Assembly: GCA_023213315.1 (NCBI GenBank)
Contig: JAKCPI010005310.1
Location: 26,349 to 90,348 of the forward strand
Reading direction: 5' to 3'
From: Euborellia annulipes
Taxonomy: Eukaryota; Arthropoda; Insecta; Dermaptera; Anisolabididae
DNA length: 64,000 nucleotides
Shown here piece after piece: positions 1 through 10,126 of this stretch (position 1 is its first letter; every line of letters begins with the position of its first letter). The notes beneath the pieces were generated by a model that saw only the letters and a program-made list of their open reading frames with translations, was not told where the DNA came from and did not search any database. Both the position numbers and the translations under genes were made by a program.

Positions 1-603
1 TCAGAACGTTTTGAGACTAAAATTTCATTGTTTTTGCTTGAATATTTTATATACTAAGTTATTCAATCAATATCAAGGCCTAAATGTGTTTATTTAATTA
101 AAAAACAATAAATTAGAAAATGAAAGAGGCAGTTAAAATTTGAAGATGTAAAAGGCAATTAATAAACCCCCATTTTGATGTGGTCGTAGTTAAATAATAA
201 AATGTCTATAGCTTTATAATTGATTGAAAAGACCAGTTTTGCATTTTTCCACAAATCCAACGAAAAATAAGAGAGATAGAGAAATTTTTTGAAAAGCGAA
301 TGTGCGCGTGAAGAAAAGCCTAGACGAGAGTGAAGCGAGGCTCCCTGGCTGCACTCTGGGCGCAGATCGAATTTGAAAAAACAAATCGATGCTCTCCCAG
401 CATTTGAAATTATTGCAAATTGATTGATTTCATCTTTTTATGCTTTTATAAAATTTTATTCGAAACTTTTTTTAACTATAAGAATAAAAGAATGCATATT
501 TATCTATAAAGAATTCAATCCTTTGAGAAAAAATAAAATTTCAAAATATTTTGTCTTCAATCAAAGAGATGCTTATTTCTCATAAATATATTAAATAATA
601 AAA
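1..603. repeat. Inverted dispersed repeat, copy 1
   Basis: About 600 bp that recur in reverse complement at 13139-13565 plus 15486-15669. The second copy is interrupted by a hAT element. Base 1 pairs with about 15669 and base 603 with about 13139. The copies differ by scattered substitutions. This copy probably continues beyond the window start. It holds no convincing reading frame. Its class is unknown. Confidence 0.8.
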
Positions 604-752
604 TATATTTTCCCATACTTATAAATTTTACTTGCTTTAATTCTAATATATCCGTGGAAACTAAATATATCTCGACACAAAAAATCTGGTGTGACAAGCA
701 CAGAACACAATTTTCTCTTTTTACCATGGGTAAGAGAAAATTGTGTGATATG
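604..752 (-). repeat. Family H fragment (hairpin end)
   Basis: Minus-oriented 5' part of the abundant family H. It contains the hairpin arm ending in ATCTGGTGTGAC and the adjacent stretch resembling TTTCCCATACTTATAAATTTT. It directly abuts the 1-603 repeat. The open frame over it is only a shadow of this repeat. Confidence 0.7.
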
Positions 753-1857
753 TGATATATTTTTGTTAAACTTCTAATGAAGGTCTGCAATAACAATCGA
801 AACGTGCCTGGTTTTCTATCTTAATTCATCCTACTTATTTCTATCATCACGTCACTCTTTTTAGCTTTATTTCGTTATTTTTATTTTTTTTATTTTTTTA
901 ATTAATTAACCAGTGGTTTATGAATTTATGTAGGGCCTCTCCCCTTTAGTCAGCTATATCTTATAAAAGTAGAGCCCTTCCACCCGGACATGGTCCGCTT
1001 GCTTCAATTTCCTTTAAAGCCGCTTATATATATATATCTCTAAGAAAGTGGAAGAGAGAGAGGAGATGCTCCATTAGCCTAAAGCCGAGAGATGCGTCAT
1101 CATATGATGCCACGCCTGTCGACAAAAGGGACACTAAAACAAAAAGGGGGAATCAAATTGAATAGCTACCTTCTTTTTTGTTTTTTTAGAACGTACCCAT
1201 GAATAAAGATAACAGAGGAAATCTTTAAATTTTCCATTTAAAAATTGGTCAAATAAAAATTTCATTTTTACTTTCTCTTACCCTATATGGACCCTGTTAC
1301 GCAATTGTGTGTCAAGCGCCAGATATCGAGTTTTGAGAAAATCAACATTAAAGTTTTTCTGAGTTAAAATGTTTTGATTAGATTATATATCATTTTTTTT
1401 TTGTCAATTGTGCAAGTAAATACTGTAATTCTGGCAGATATTCATAAATTATTTCTAAAAATACGACTAATTTAGAGAAAATGAAAAATTATTATTGCAA
1501 AATTCTCAAAGTCCAATTATATTTGTAAAAATGCTTCAAAGTCTCTTGACACATGATTGCAAATTAATCTATGCACATTAATAAAATAATTTTAGGTTTA
1601 TAATTCAAAAATTAAAACGGAAATATTATTAAAGTTCTTTTTTATGGTTATATTTAATACTAGTAGCATAGAAACCTTTGATCAAAATTACATTAATAAA
1701 TTTTAAATAATATTAATATATTAAAATTAAATACAAAGTGATAACAAAATTTTCTCATCAATTAATTCCTTAAATAATAACATGGAAACCGTCAATCAAA
1801 GTTATAATAATGAAATCGGCTTAATATTATTTATTTATTTTCTCCCACTTTTTTTCC
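753..1857. other. AT-rich intergenic, no gene seen
   Basis: Low-complexity AT-rich DNA. Around 1040-1140 there is a more balanced stretch with a short purine run and the palindromic core CATCATATGATG. A small piece of the family H terminus (ACTTTCTCTTACC) lies near 1269-1281. No coding or RNA gene is supported. Confidence 0.5.
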
Positions 1858-1925
1858 TATTCACACACACACATACATACAATCTTTTAGGCAACTTAGG
1901 CCATTTAAGACTTTAAACGATACCA
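1858..1925 (-). repeat. SINE A 3' fragment
   Basis: CA-rich tail followed by the conserved SINE core on the minus strand (GGCCTAAGTTGCC in minus orientation), then the TATCGTTT-like segment. The tRNA-like head is missing. Confidence 0.65.
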
Positions 1926-2015
1926 GAGGTCAAGGTTAAGCCTTCGGTTTAATTTTAATTTAAAGGAAAGAACTAAAAATTAGGTGTTGGCTGTGTCTTC
2001 TACACAGCCGGTGGC

Positions 2016-3240
2016 TTTTTAACGTGACAACGTCTTTTGCTTGACTTCAAAAAATTTTTTTTCTCTTACCTATATTGAAATATAAAGAGAGAAAATATTG
2101 TTTTTTTTTTTACTAGTAATTTGTTTTCATAAATAAACATGTTCAAAAATTTTCATTGAAACAATATATGACAGGTGTGGCTTTTTTTATCCATTAAGGG
2201 CGACTTATGCTTAAAAAGTGAGGTTTTTCGAAAAAAAAATTAATTTTGGAGTTAATTACTCGGGATTTTTTTATTTATTCTGTTAGAGGATTTTTTTCTG
2301 CACAAAATGACATCCCATTTAGTCTGATCTGATTAGCCGTTCGGAATCTACAGGGGTTTAAATTTTCGAAAAACGAAATCCCGCCGAGTGCTCTCATGCG
2401 GTAAAATGACCTCATATCAAAAAAAAGAAAAAAACACCCCGGGGTATTGAACCACTCTTTCTAAAACTATATTTAGATTTAATATAGCTTTTATGGTCAA
2501 GTCGCTATGCGTTGCACAATTAGGGCTATTTTTCGATATTTTTTTGCCTAAAAAATGAGGTTTTTCGAGAAAAAAAACAATTTTGGAGTTAATTACTCGG
2601 GACTTTTTTATTTATTCTATTAGAGGATTTTTTTCTGCACCAAATGACATCTCATTTAGTCTGATCTGATTAGCCGTTCGGAATCTACAGGGGTTTAAAT
2701 TTTCGAAAAACGAAATCCCGCCGAGTGCTCTCATGCGGTAAAATGACCTCATATCAAAAAAAAGAAAAAAACACCCCGGGGTATTGAACCACTCTTTCTA
2801 AAACTATATTTAGATTTAATATAGCTTTTATGGTCAAGTCGCTATGCGTTGCACAAGTAGGGCTATTTTTCGATATTTTTTTGCCTAAAAAATGAGGTTT
2901 TTCGAGAAAAAAACTAATTTTGGAGTTAATTACTCGGGATTTTTTTATTTATTCTATTAGAGGTTATCTTTCTGCACCAAATGACATCTCATTTAATCAG
3001 ATCTGATTAGCCGTTCGAAATCTACAAGGGTTTAAAATTTCAAATTAGAATTTACCGCAGCACGGTAAAATAAAATGGTAGGAAAAAAATAAATGGTGAA
3101 ATCTTTAGCTGAAAACTCATTCTTTCTAACCGTATATTCCCTATAATTATAGCTCTTAAGACAGAGGAGTTATTCAAGCTGATAAACTTTTTCGTGCATG
3201 CCCCTCTAACATGATTTGTAAGACGTTGTCACGTCAAAAA
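2016..3240. mobile_element. TIR element with internal 337-bp tandem repeats
   Basis: The outer ends are inverted repeats of about 21 bp: TTTTTAACGTGACAACGTCTT on the left and its near-complement ending at 3240 on the right. The interior is dominated by a 337-bp tandem repeat. There is no transposase frame, so this looks like a non-autonomous DNA element. The superfamily is not assigned because I found no clear target duplication. Confidence 0.6.
2220..3035 (+). repeat. 337-bp tandem repeat, about 2.4 copies
   Basis: The phrase GAGGTTTTTCG recurs at 2220, 2557 and 2894, giving an exact period of 337 bp twice. Copies 1 and 2 are nearly identical. The third is truncated and diverges after about 3030. 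Each full unit holds CACCCCGGGGTATTG and a poly(A)/poly(T)-rich segment. No coding potential. Confidence 0.9.
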
Positions 3241-3310
3241 AAAAATCTGGTGTGACCGGCGCACAGCACGCAACTTTTTCTTACCCTTTGGTAAGAGACA
3301 GGTTTGCCTT
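3237..3310 (+). repeat. Family H hairpin fragment
   Basis: Plus-oriented start of family H (AAAAATCTGGTGTGAC, then the GCACAGCACGCAACTTT arm). It begins inside or immediately at the right end of the TIR element 2016-3240. Confidence 0.6.
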
Positions 3311-3379
3311 TTGGCCTCAATTGATTGTCAAATATTCAATTTATTGCGACTTTTTCAAGAGAAAATTTTTTTTTTTACG

Positions 3380-3835
3380 ATTACAAAAGAACTATAAGGG
3401 TTACTGACCCCGTACTGGGCTTAAATGAAAGGTAATTAAATGTGCTAAAACTCAATTTATCACAATTTTTCTCTAAGCTTGAGCGGTTAAACCGATATTC
3501 GGCTTTAAACATAAAGAAAACTGAAAATTGTAACATTTGTGAAAATCTTGTACACTTTTCAATCATCATATCTCAAAAACTATTAGAGATACGGAGCTGT
3601 GGTTTGGCTTGAATTGTTTCAAATTTAATATACTTTCAAAATAGTATAATCAACTAATGTCAAAAACGCCATAGTTTTTGAATTAAACTGCAAAAACCGA
3701 AAAAAGTGCGAAAATTACGCTGTTTTTCTCGTATTACGCGGGAAGCACAACTTTTTTTTGATTGCAAAATGTGGTTTCACACTCCCCTATGAGGTCCAAA
3801 ATAACATACCAAAAATGCAGAAATACTTTACGTTT
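3380..3835 (-). repeat. Dispersed repeat, inverted partner of 25150-25500
   Basis: The reverse complement of this segment is recognisable at 25150-25500. Shared blocks include CATATCTCAAAAACTATTAGAG-type sequence, the phrase around ATTTGAAACAATTCAAGCC (minus sense), and the segment ending in GTGTGAAACCACATTTTGC (minus sense). The copies are diverged with small indels. Class unknown, no coding. Confidence 0.7.
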
Positions 3836-4291
3836 TGCGATTTAAATGTCGATATTGACTGGCCTACTTCTCCCTGCGCTACGCCCTTGACAGACAGACC
3901 ACTTTTTTGAATTCAGAGAAGGGCGGATACAAGGGGGGGTAAAGGGGTAATTACCCCCTCGAGATTCGAAAAAAAAACCTTTTTTCGCAAAAAAATTTAT
4001 TTTTAATGTAAAATTTTTAAAATTAATACTTAAAATTTGATGTGTATTTATATTCTGGCAAACAAGTACAGAATGCGCTTTTAAATTACCGAAATTAAAA
4101 AAAAGTAGTGTGCTGTGCGACGAGTTACACCAGATTATCTCCCCCCCGAGAAACACCTCTGGATCCGCCCTTGATTCAGGGGACCTCAAAACGTTTATAT
4201 CCATCAAAATCTCGACATTGAATTTTTGACATGAATCCAATACTTTCTTTATCTAAATATTAACCTATATAGAGGTAAGAGAAAGTAAAAA
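3836..4291 (+). repeat. Family H 3' end, interrupted by a hAT-like MITE
   Basis: The plus-oriented family H 3' region resumes after the MITE as GGACCTCAAAACG, ATCCATCAAAATCTCGACAT and the terminal GGTAAGAGAAAGTAAAA. The MITE splits the CACTTTTTTGGATTCAGGGG motif found intact in other copies. Confidence 0.7.
3917..4172. mobile_element. hAT-like MITE with G/C-run ends
   Basis: The ends read AGAAGGGCGGATACAAGGGG on the left and CTCTGGATCCGCCCTT on the right, a short imperfect TIR of the common AGGGGCGGATCC hAT-MITE type, with G and C homopolymer runs just inside. It sits inside family H, whose flanks GAATTCAG/GATTCAGG look like a decayed target duplication. No coding capacity. Confidence 0.55.
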
Positions 4292-4951
4292 TATCATGAT
4301 ACAAAAAATCGGGCTTGACAGCACATTGACTCAACATATAAGAGAGAGTAGTGGAATTAATTACCAACAGTTTTTTTTTTTTTATAATAATTAAATAAAG
4401 TATTTTCGTCATTTTCGTCAGAGAGATTAATTATTTATATGAAAGATCCCTCGCATTATCACAAACACTTTTAATGCCAAAAAAAAAAAAAAATAAAATG
4501 AATATTTTGAGGAAATATTTTTATAGATTATTAATCTGTCAAGCAGAAGATAGCGGGAGGGAGTCAGCCCCCTCCCCTTCCCCTCGTTGCTTGCCATCTC
4601 TCACTCCTATTGTCGCCAGGCAATAAAATTAAAAATAGAACAAAAGAAATAATAAAAAAAGTTCCCATTTTTTATTTATCCATAAAATTATATTATTTCT
4701 ATTAATCTCAACATAAGGCATATACGGGGCCCCCCCCCCCCAAAAATAAAAAATTCCTTTTTTATTTTTTTAAAAAAAGGATATATGATTTCAATTTAAA
4801 ATTTCACTTTGTTTAAATATTTACAGACCAAATTTTGATATCTCAAAAAGTTTTCGATTAATAATTTTTTGATGTTTCAAGATCAAAATTCTATTTGTTA
4901 GATTATTTTATATTAACTTATTAGCGCCTGGAGAATTTTTTTTTTTTTAAA

Positions 4952-5203
4952 CACTCATTTTTTTCTCATTCAAACTCACTTTCACACACACATACACACA
5001 ATCTTTTCGGCAACTGAGACCATTTAAGACTTTGACGATAACTGTTAGATTAATAGTATATATATATTTGGGGTCCAGGCATTTCTATTTAAGTCATGGT
5101 ATCCAAATGCCTTAAATAAAATCATCGGACTGCCTGGGGTCCGAACCCGCGACGTTTGGTATAGAAGGTAGCCCTCAACTACTCCAAGCCCCGTGGGCTA
5201 TGT
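4952..5203 (-). repeat. SINE A, near full length
   Basis: tRNA-derived SINE on the minus strand. The tRNA-like head lies at the high-coordinate end (B box GGTTCGGACCCC in minus sense; A box region near TGGAGTAGTTGAGG). Then come the TTTAAGGCATTTGGATACC-like body, the core ATGGTCTCAGTTGCCGAAAAG and a CA/TG-rich tail ending in poly(T) on plus. Confidence 0.8.
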
Positions 5204-5562
5204 AAAATTTATAAAGATGTGAAAATATTTATATTTTGTTACCATGACAACGATTTCTCCTATCTTTCCTATGAAGTACAAGACTAAAGAGTGCTTCAAA
5301 TAATTTTAATGGCAAAATGAGAATATACATTTGAAAGAGCATCTAAAAAATAATTGATTTATGAATTTTAATCTAAATCGTTGGAGCGAATTTCAAGAAA
5401 ATCGAAAAAAAAAACTGAAAAAGTACAACAGTAAAGTACTAGTACCCTTTGGCCAATTTTGATTAAAAGCTTATTTTCTCGGTCCCGGGGGTGTTTAACT
5501 TAAATATAAAATTTCAACCTCGTAGCTCAATTCCTTCATGCTTAAAATTGAACACACTGTAT
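5204..5562 (+). repeat. Family H central part
   Basis: Starts in ATGTAAAATTTATAA and runs through TTGTTACCATG, GTACAAGACTAAAG, AGTACTAGTACCC and CCTCGTAGCTCAATTCC, all landmarks of family H. It lacks both termini and continues inverted from 5566. Confidence 0.8.
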
Positions 5563-5565
5563 AGG

Positions 5566-5737
5566 CTATAGAACGTATTGGATTCATGCCAAAACTTCGA
5601 TTTTTAGATTTTGATGGAAATATGTATTGAAATCCCCTGAATGAAAAAGTGGTTTTCACGACCTGGTGTGTGTGTGAACAAAATATCTCAAGAACGAAAA
5701 GAGTTAGGAGGTTGAAATTTTATATTTAAGTTAGTCC
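5566..5737 (-). repeat. Family H 3' part, inverted
   Basis: Minus-oriented family H segment (ATTGGATTCATGCC, AAAAAGTGGTTTTC, AGGAGGTTGAAATTTTATAT). It forms an inverted junction with the preceding plus-strand copy. Confidence 0.7.
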
Positions 5738-5989
5738 CTCCCCCCTCCCTCCCCTCTCCTCCCACCGCGATATACGAAGACACACACCTTCACTTAGCTG
5801 CTATTGTCTCTTTGGTCCTCTCATTACGCATTCCAGAGATATTTATTTTAGAGGATTTTCTTCTTAATAGGCCGTTAAAAAAAAGGTTAGTAAATTTTTG
5901 ATTTATTTAAATAGATTGATCAGCTAGCCATTTTAGATAATTTTACATAAATTTAATGTTAAGATTTTGATTGAAATACACGTTTGAAT
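5738..5989. other. Intergenic, C-rich then AT-rich
   Basis: A pyrimidine-rich stretch (about 5736-5765) followed by AT-rich DNA without repeats I recognise. No gene seen. Confidence 0.4.
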
Positions 5990-7110
5990 CCCGCCTGAGT
6001 ATGAACAAAATATCTCAAGAACGAAAAGAGTTAGGAGGTTGAAATTTTATATTTAAGTTAGGCACCCCCATGGGACGTGACAAGAAGCTTTTAATCAAAA
6101 TCGGCCAAAGACTACTAGTACTTTACTGAATTTTTTTTTTTTTCGATTTTCTCAAAATTTACTCCAACGATTTTGATTAAAATTCATAAATCAATTATTT
6201 TTTAGATGCTCTTTAAAATGTATATTCTCATTTTCCCATTGAAATCTTCTGAAGAACACTTTACTCTTGTACTTCATAGGAAAGTTAGGAGAAATGGTTG
6301 CCATGGTAACAAAATATAAATATGTTCCCATCATAGGCGTAGCCAGAACTTTTCGATGGGGGGGGTTTAGGATTATTTCTCCCCCTCCCTCCCCGACTAA
6401 TAGGGCAGTATAAGGCGTCTAATGAAATATATGACTAGCCACTTACCCCACCTTCGCTTCGCCCCCTGGAACTGGCTCGGGCCCGCCCTTTCTTAATTAA
6501 GTGCCGCAATTTTTCAATCACCTCGTAACAGCCAATAAAAAATGCAACTCTCTTAAATTTGTCTATGGGCCTAAAATACCGAAGTGTCACTTTGTTTCTC
6601 TTGACCAGAGTCCCATCTCGGATCTCTTTAAGAAAAAAAATAATAGCCTAAATTTATTTATATAATAATTTTTATCATTTTTCATTTGCGAGATTTAATC
6701 AATTTTAAGCGACTTTAATTTTTTCTAAAGCATAACAAAAATCAATTCTTTTCAATTGAAAAATTTTGAATTTTCTCGAATTTTTTGCGTTTTATTTAAT
6801 TTTTTTTTTTTTAAGCTAGAGAAAATTATTATATTTTACTTTCTCTTACCCTATATATGAAATATATAGAGAGAAAAAGTATTTTGTATTATAGAGCTTA
6901 AATATCTAGTCATGGCTTGGGTCCAATGGGGGGGGTTTGAACCCCCAAATCCCCCCCCCCCCGTGGCTACGCCTATGGTTCCCATACTTATAAATTTTTC
7001 ATCTTGAATTCTAATATATCGACGGAAATTAAATTATATCTCGACACGAAAAATCTGGTGTGACTAGGACAGTACACAACTTTCGATTACCGAAGGTAAT
7101 TCAGATATTC
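5990..7110 (-). repeat. Family H, long minus copy split by a hAT MITE
   Basis: Minus-oriented copy running from the GAACAAAATATCTCAAGAACG block through AGTACTAGTACTTTACTG and GTTGCCATGGTAAC to the hairpin phrase ATCTGGTGTGAC near 7053-7066. A 646-bp hAT MITE at 6332-6977 interrupts it. The family sequence resumes exactly at the repeated GTTCCCAT. Confidence 0.85.
6332..6977. mobile_element. Non-autonomous hAT element (646 bp)
   Basis: TIRs CATAGGCGTAGCCAG on the left and GTGGCTACGCCTATG on the right, with an exact 8-bp target duplication GTTCCCAT at 6324-6331 and 6978-6985. An 8-bp duplication and a short TIR are hallmarks of the hAT superfamily. G and C homopolymer runs lie just inside both ends. 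No transposase is present. It is inserted in a family H copy and so is younger than it. Confidence 0.9.
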
Positions 7111-7284
7111 TATTGATTAAATTAAAGACAGATATATTTATTTCTTTTTGTATTTCAAAATAATTTTAAATAACATTTCCAAGTAAAAGAAATTTATAAA
7201 TGCCTTTTATATTATAATCCATATTGAAATTTTTTAAAATTATTTCTATACAATCAATTTTTGAGCAATTCTAGCACTGGCGTT

Positions 7285-7668
7285 ATTTAAGGTGCAGAGT
7301 AGAGAGGGCAACAAGTGATAAAAAAAAACTTTATTTAATTATCGTCGACGTTTCGGTATCACATCATTCCCATCTTCAGGGCCTACGGTCATCGAAAAAT
7401 TTTATTTGGTGTTAATTAGGTAAAATACAAACAATCTTTAGAAGTATTTTTTTTATAAAAACAAAACACTTACGATAAATTGTTAGGTGGTGTTAGGTAA
7501 AGTGTTTTTTTTTTATAAAAAAAAAAAAATACTTGTAAAGATTGTTTGTATTTTGCCTAATTAACACCAAATAAAATTTTTCGATGACCGTAGGTCTTGA
7601 AGATGGGATCGATGATAATTAAATAAAGTTTTTTTTTTTTATCAGTTGCTGGCTGCTTACATCTACCT
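7285..7668. mobile_element. Foldback element with hammerhead motif (element a)
   Basis: Two long inverted arms (about 7320-7470 and 7480-7645) share ATACAAACAATCTTTA, GGTGTTAATTAG and AAATTTTTCGATGACCGTAGG-like blocks in opposite orientation. The left arm carries a hammerhead core on the minus strand. The right arm has lost the GAAACGTC part by deletion. The minus strand ends in TTGTTGCCCTC about 50-57 nt beyond the predicted cleavage site. Confidence 0.8.
7344..7383 (-). ncRNA. Hammerhead-like motif, weak stems
   Basis: On the minus strand the core elements CTGAAGA (7373-7379), GAAAC (7350-7354) and GTC (7347-7349) are all present and correctly ordered. Stem II between them begins GGGA and ends ACC but has mismatches. 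Stem I has only one clear pair. It is probably a decayed copy. Confidence 0.5.
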
Positions 7669-7729
7669 AATCCCAAAAATTACCACTCAGCCATCGAATT
7701 TCTTCTAATTAATATACAGTATGAATACT

Positions 7730-7842
7730 AGTCAAAATAGTTAGAGAGAATTTTGAGAAAATTGATAAAAACTGAAAACTTACGTCAGTAAAGTTTTAGT
7801 ACTTTTTGGCTGATTTTGTTCAAAAGGTTCGGGTCACGCCAT
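7730..7842 (+). repeat. Family H fragment
   Basis: Contains AATTTTGAGAAAATTGA, GTCAGTAAAGTTTTAGTAC and TTTTTGGCTGATTTTG, diverged family H landmarks in plus orientation. Confidence 0.6.
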
Positions 7843-8257
7843 CTAAGAGTGCATTATGTTGGAGCTGCAAAAAGCAATAAGAGCATAGAAAAGAAAATAG
7901 AAACATGCTTTCGAATAGAGCTGTGCTGAGAATCGTTCTTTGATCCCGATTCATTTTCTTTGCTCTTATCGACGCTCTGATCGGAGATGGATATAGACAA
8001 TTTAAGTGAAGTATTTCTAGGCACTCATTGGGGAATAAAATAAGAGAAAAATTTTCATAATATATTTTTCTAGACAAACTATTGAATGAAATGGTACAAA
8101 AATCACAAACAAATTAATCTACAGTATTTTTTTTTTTAAATTTAAAATAAATAAATTTAAGATAAATTTTTCTTTGGCTGGAGACTGTGTATAGTATTGG
8201 TGATGGGTAGGCAGCCAGGATTAGAAATAAAACACGAAATTTTATCTCATTCTACTC

Positions 8258-8297
8258 GTCGACGTTTCGGGTGCTAATCGCCCCCTTCCTCAGGACC
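8258..8297 (-). ncRNA. Hammerhead-like ribozyme motif, left arm of element b
   Basis: Minus-strand mirror of the motif at 8512-8550: CTGAGGA at 8287-8293, GAAAC at 8264-8268, GTC at 8261-8263. It has the same stem II as the right arm, five pairs with one mismatch. Cleavage would release a tail of about 70 nt to the element end. Confidence 0.65.
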
Positions 8298-8511
8298 TGG
8301 TCGACAATTTTTAATTTTAGAAAAATAAAATATACATAAATATTAGAAGTTATTAGAAACTTTTTTTCATTTGCTACTTACTGAGCAGGTGTCAATTATC
8401 GTTTTGTTATAATTGACACCTGCTCAGTAAGTAGCAAATGAAAAGAAGTTTCTAATAACTTCTAATATTTATGTATATTTTATTTTTCTAAAATTAAAAA
8501 TTGTCGACCAG

Positions 8512-8550
8512 GTCCTGAGGAAGGGGGCGATTAGCACCCGAAACGTCGAC
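8512..8550 (+). ncRNA. Hammerhead-like ribozyme motif, right arm of element b
   Basis: CTGAGGA (8515-8521) fits the CUGANGA core. GGGGGC/GCACCC (8523-8528 with 8534-8539) forms stem II with one mismatch and a five-base loop. GAAAC is at 8540-8544 and GTC at 8545-8547. Stem I is three pairs, GTC 8512-8514 with GAC 8548-8550. Stem III is reduced to the single C-G of GAAAC-G, as in the minimal hammerheads of Penelope-like elements. Predicted cleavage is after 8547. Confidence 0.7.
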
Positions 8551-8841
8551 GAGTAGAATGAGATAAAATTTCGTGTTTTATTTCTAATCCTGGTTGCCTA
8601 CCCATCACCAATACTATAAATAAATTTACTTATTTGTCGTTTTTCTGCCACTTCAATTCAATCAACTTTTAAATCTATTTATATTCAATATCTAAGCTTA
8701 TTATATTAAAAATATATAATATAATATATAATAATAATCTTCTTAATAATGGGTTATTTATTAATAATTTAATTTAGTCTAATATTTTAATTTAATTTAA
8801 ATTAAGTTGAATGCTGGGTATGCGAGATTGGAGTTGGGAAG

Positions 8842-9057
8842 AATAAAACCAGCGTTGTCGAACACCTTTACACTTTTATTCAGGCATACGTTTCGGTAAC
8901 CATAACGGTTGCCATCTTCAGTGCCAATGAAAGTTTTTTAAGGTGTCCCTGTCATACATAATAATCTTATATAGTATAGGAAGCATCAGCCTGGAGCGCT
9001 CGGCAAGTAATGCCTGAATAAAAGTGTAAAGGTGTTCGACAACGCTGGTTTTAATAA
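8842..9057. mobile_element. Foldback element with hammerhead (element c)
   Basis: The inverted ends (8842-8886 and 9012-9057) share AACACCTTTACACTTTTATT and its complement, about 45 bp almost perfect. The hammerhead is just inside the left end on the minus strand. The right end keeps only the tail beyond the cleavage site, so the ends match precisely the segment downstream of the ribozyme. Confidence 0.85.
8883..8925 (-). ncRNA. Hammerhead-like ribozyme motif, best-formed copy
   Basis: All core bases are present on the minus strand: CTGAAGA (8915-8921), GAAAC (8890-8894) and GTA (8887-8889), an allowed NUH cleavage triplet. Stem II is GGCAACC with GGTTACC, six pairs and one mismatch, with a short loop. 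Stem I is GGCA (8922-8925) with TGCC (8883-8886), four pairs. Stem III is the single C-G. Predicted cleavage is on the 3' side of the GTA, between 8887 and 8886. Confidence 0.75.
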
Positions 9058-9099
9058 TTTAATTTAATATATTAATAAATTTAACAGTTAAAATATATT

Positions 9100-9543
9100 T
9101 ATTTAAAATCATAGTGAATTTTGACAGTAGATATATTTTGAAAATACGAGATTATGTTTAAAACCTTAATCTGTCAATTATAACATTATGCAAACATCAA
9201 AATCTTCAGCTCCATCCACACCAATATTCACGTTTTCTATTAATATCTTGAAGCAAATACCAATTTATAGCGATTAAAAACAGTTCAAACTTTTAGACAC
9301 CTGCTTTGTCTTTGCTATTATCGCAGCCCCAACGTAAACACCACTAGCGAGCTATTTGACGCTCTGCTCTTCTCGCAGCTCCAACATAATCGCACCCTAA
9401 CTTAAATATTAAATTTCAATATCCTAGCTTTTTCTGTTCTTGAGATATTTTGTTCACAGACATTTTGAAATTTTTATTTTAATTTCTGAAATTTCTTCCA
9501 TTTCTATTAAAAGATTTTTTTCTTTTTCAGACTTTTCAGAAAA
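9100..9543. other. Region upstream of the LRR-like gene, possible splice acceptor
   Basis: No further gene is recognised. A family H scrap lies at about 9405-9465. A pyrimidine-rich tract (9515-9527) followed by TTTTTCAG (ending 9530) is a plausible 3' splice site just before the ATG at 9544, so an upstream exon may exist. None could be identified. Confidence 0.4.
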
Positions 9544-9706
9544 ATGCCATTAAATCCAATCGAATACCACATGATTCGGAATTATGTTTTGTCCGAGAAT
9601 TTCGTCACAGATATCTTGAGAAATCCTTATATATTTCGATGGTCACTTTACGCACGACTTTGCCAATACGATATAGATGAATTAATGAACGATTTACTTT
9701 TGTATA

Positions 9707-9714
9707 ATTTAAAC
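9707..9714. repeat. hAT target-site duplication, left
   Basis: ATTTAAAC immediately before the element, repeated at 10119-10126. Confidence 0.9.
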
Positions 9715-10118
9715 TAGGAACCGACCGAATATTCGGTTTCGGTTACGGTTTCGGCCAGTTTCGGCCAAAAATCATGGTTTCGGCCGTAGTTTCGGTTTCG
9801 GCCAAAAAGTGGCCGAACCTTTCGGCCGGCCGAAACCAGAGTCTGAAAAAATGGGATGAGACTCGCATGCAAAAAAAAAAAAAGTCAAATAATTTGCTCT
9901 TGAGGGAGAAAAAAATTTTAGTCTCCCTAAAAAAAAGGTAAAATGATTTTCACCGAAGGGAAAAAAAATTCAAAAAAAAAAAAAAAAAAAAAAAGTAAAA
10001 TGAAAAAAAAATTTTTATAGGAAATACAAGTTTCGGTTTCGGCCGAAACTAAGGTTTAGGCCGAATATTCGGTTTCGGTTTCGGTTTCGGCTGAAAATCT
10101 TGTTTCGGTCGGACCCTA
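9715..10118. mobile_element. Non-autonomous hAT element (404 bp) inside the LRR-like gene
   Basis: Starts TAGGAACCGACCGAA and ends TTCGGTCGGACCCTA, an imperfect TIR of about 15 bp, flanked by the exact 8-bp duplication ATTTAAAC. The interior near both ends is made of degenerate GGTTTCGGCC repeats, with A-rich runs in the middle. There is no transposase. The design is similar to the larger element at 41928-42683 (TAGGGTTTGGA ends, CCGAAACCGG interior). Confidence 0.95.
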
Positions 10119-10126
10119 ATTTAAAC
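10119..10126. repeat. hAT target-site duplication, right
   Basis: Second copy of ATTTAAAC. Reading resumes in frame immediately after it. Confidence 0.9.

Larger units (their letters stand above)
8191..8617. mobile_element. Near-perfect palindromic hammerhead element (element b)
   Basis: A 427-bp foldback with arms of about 210 bp centred near 8404. The outer ends are ATAGTATTGGTGATGGG and its complement. The arms are almost identical, so the element can form one long hairpin. Each arm carries a full hammerhead core, one on each strand. The GGTTGCC/GGCAGCC motif sits near each end. It has no reading frame. Confidence 0.9.
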
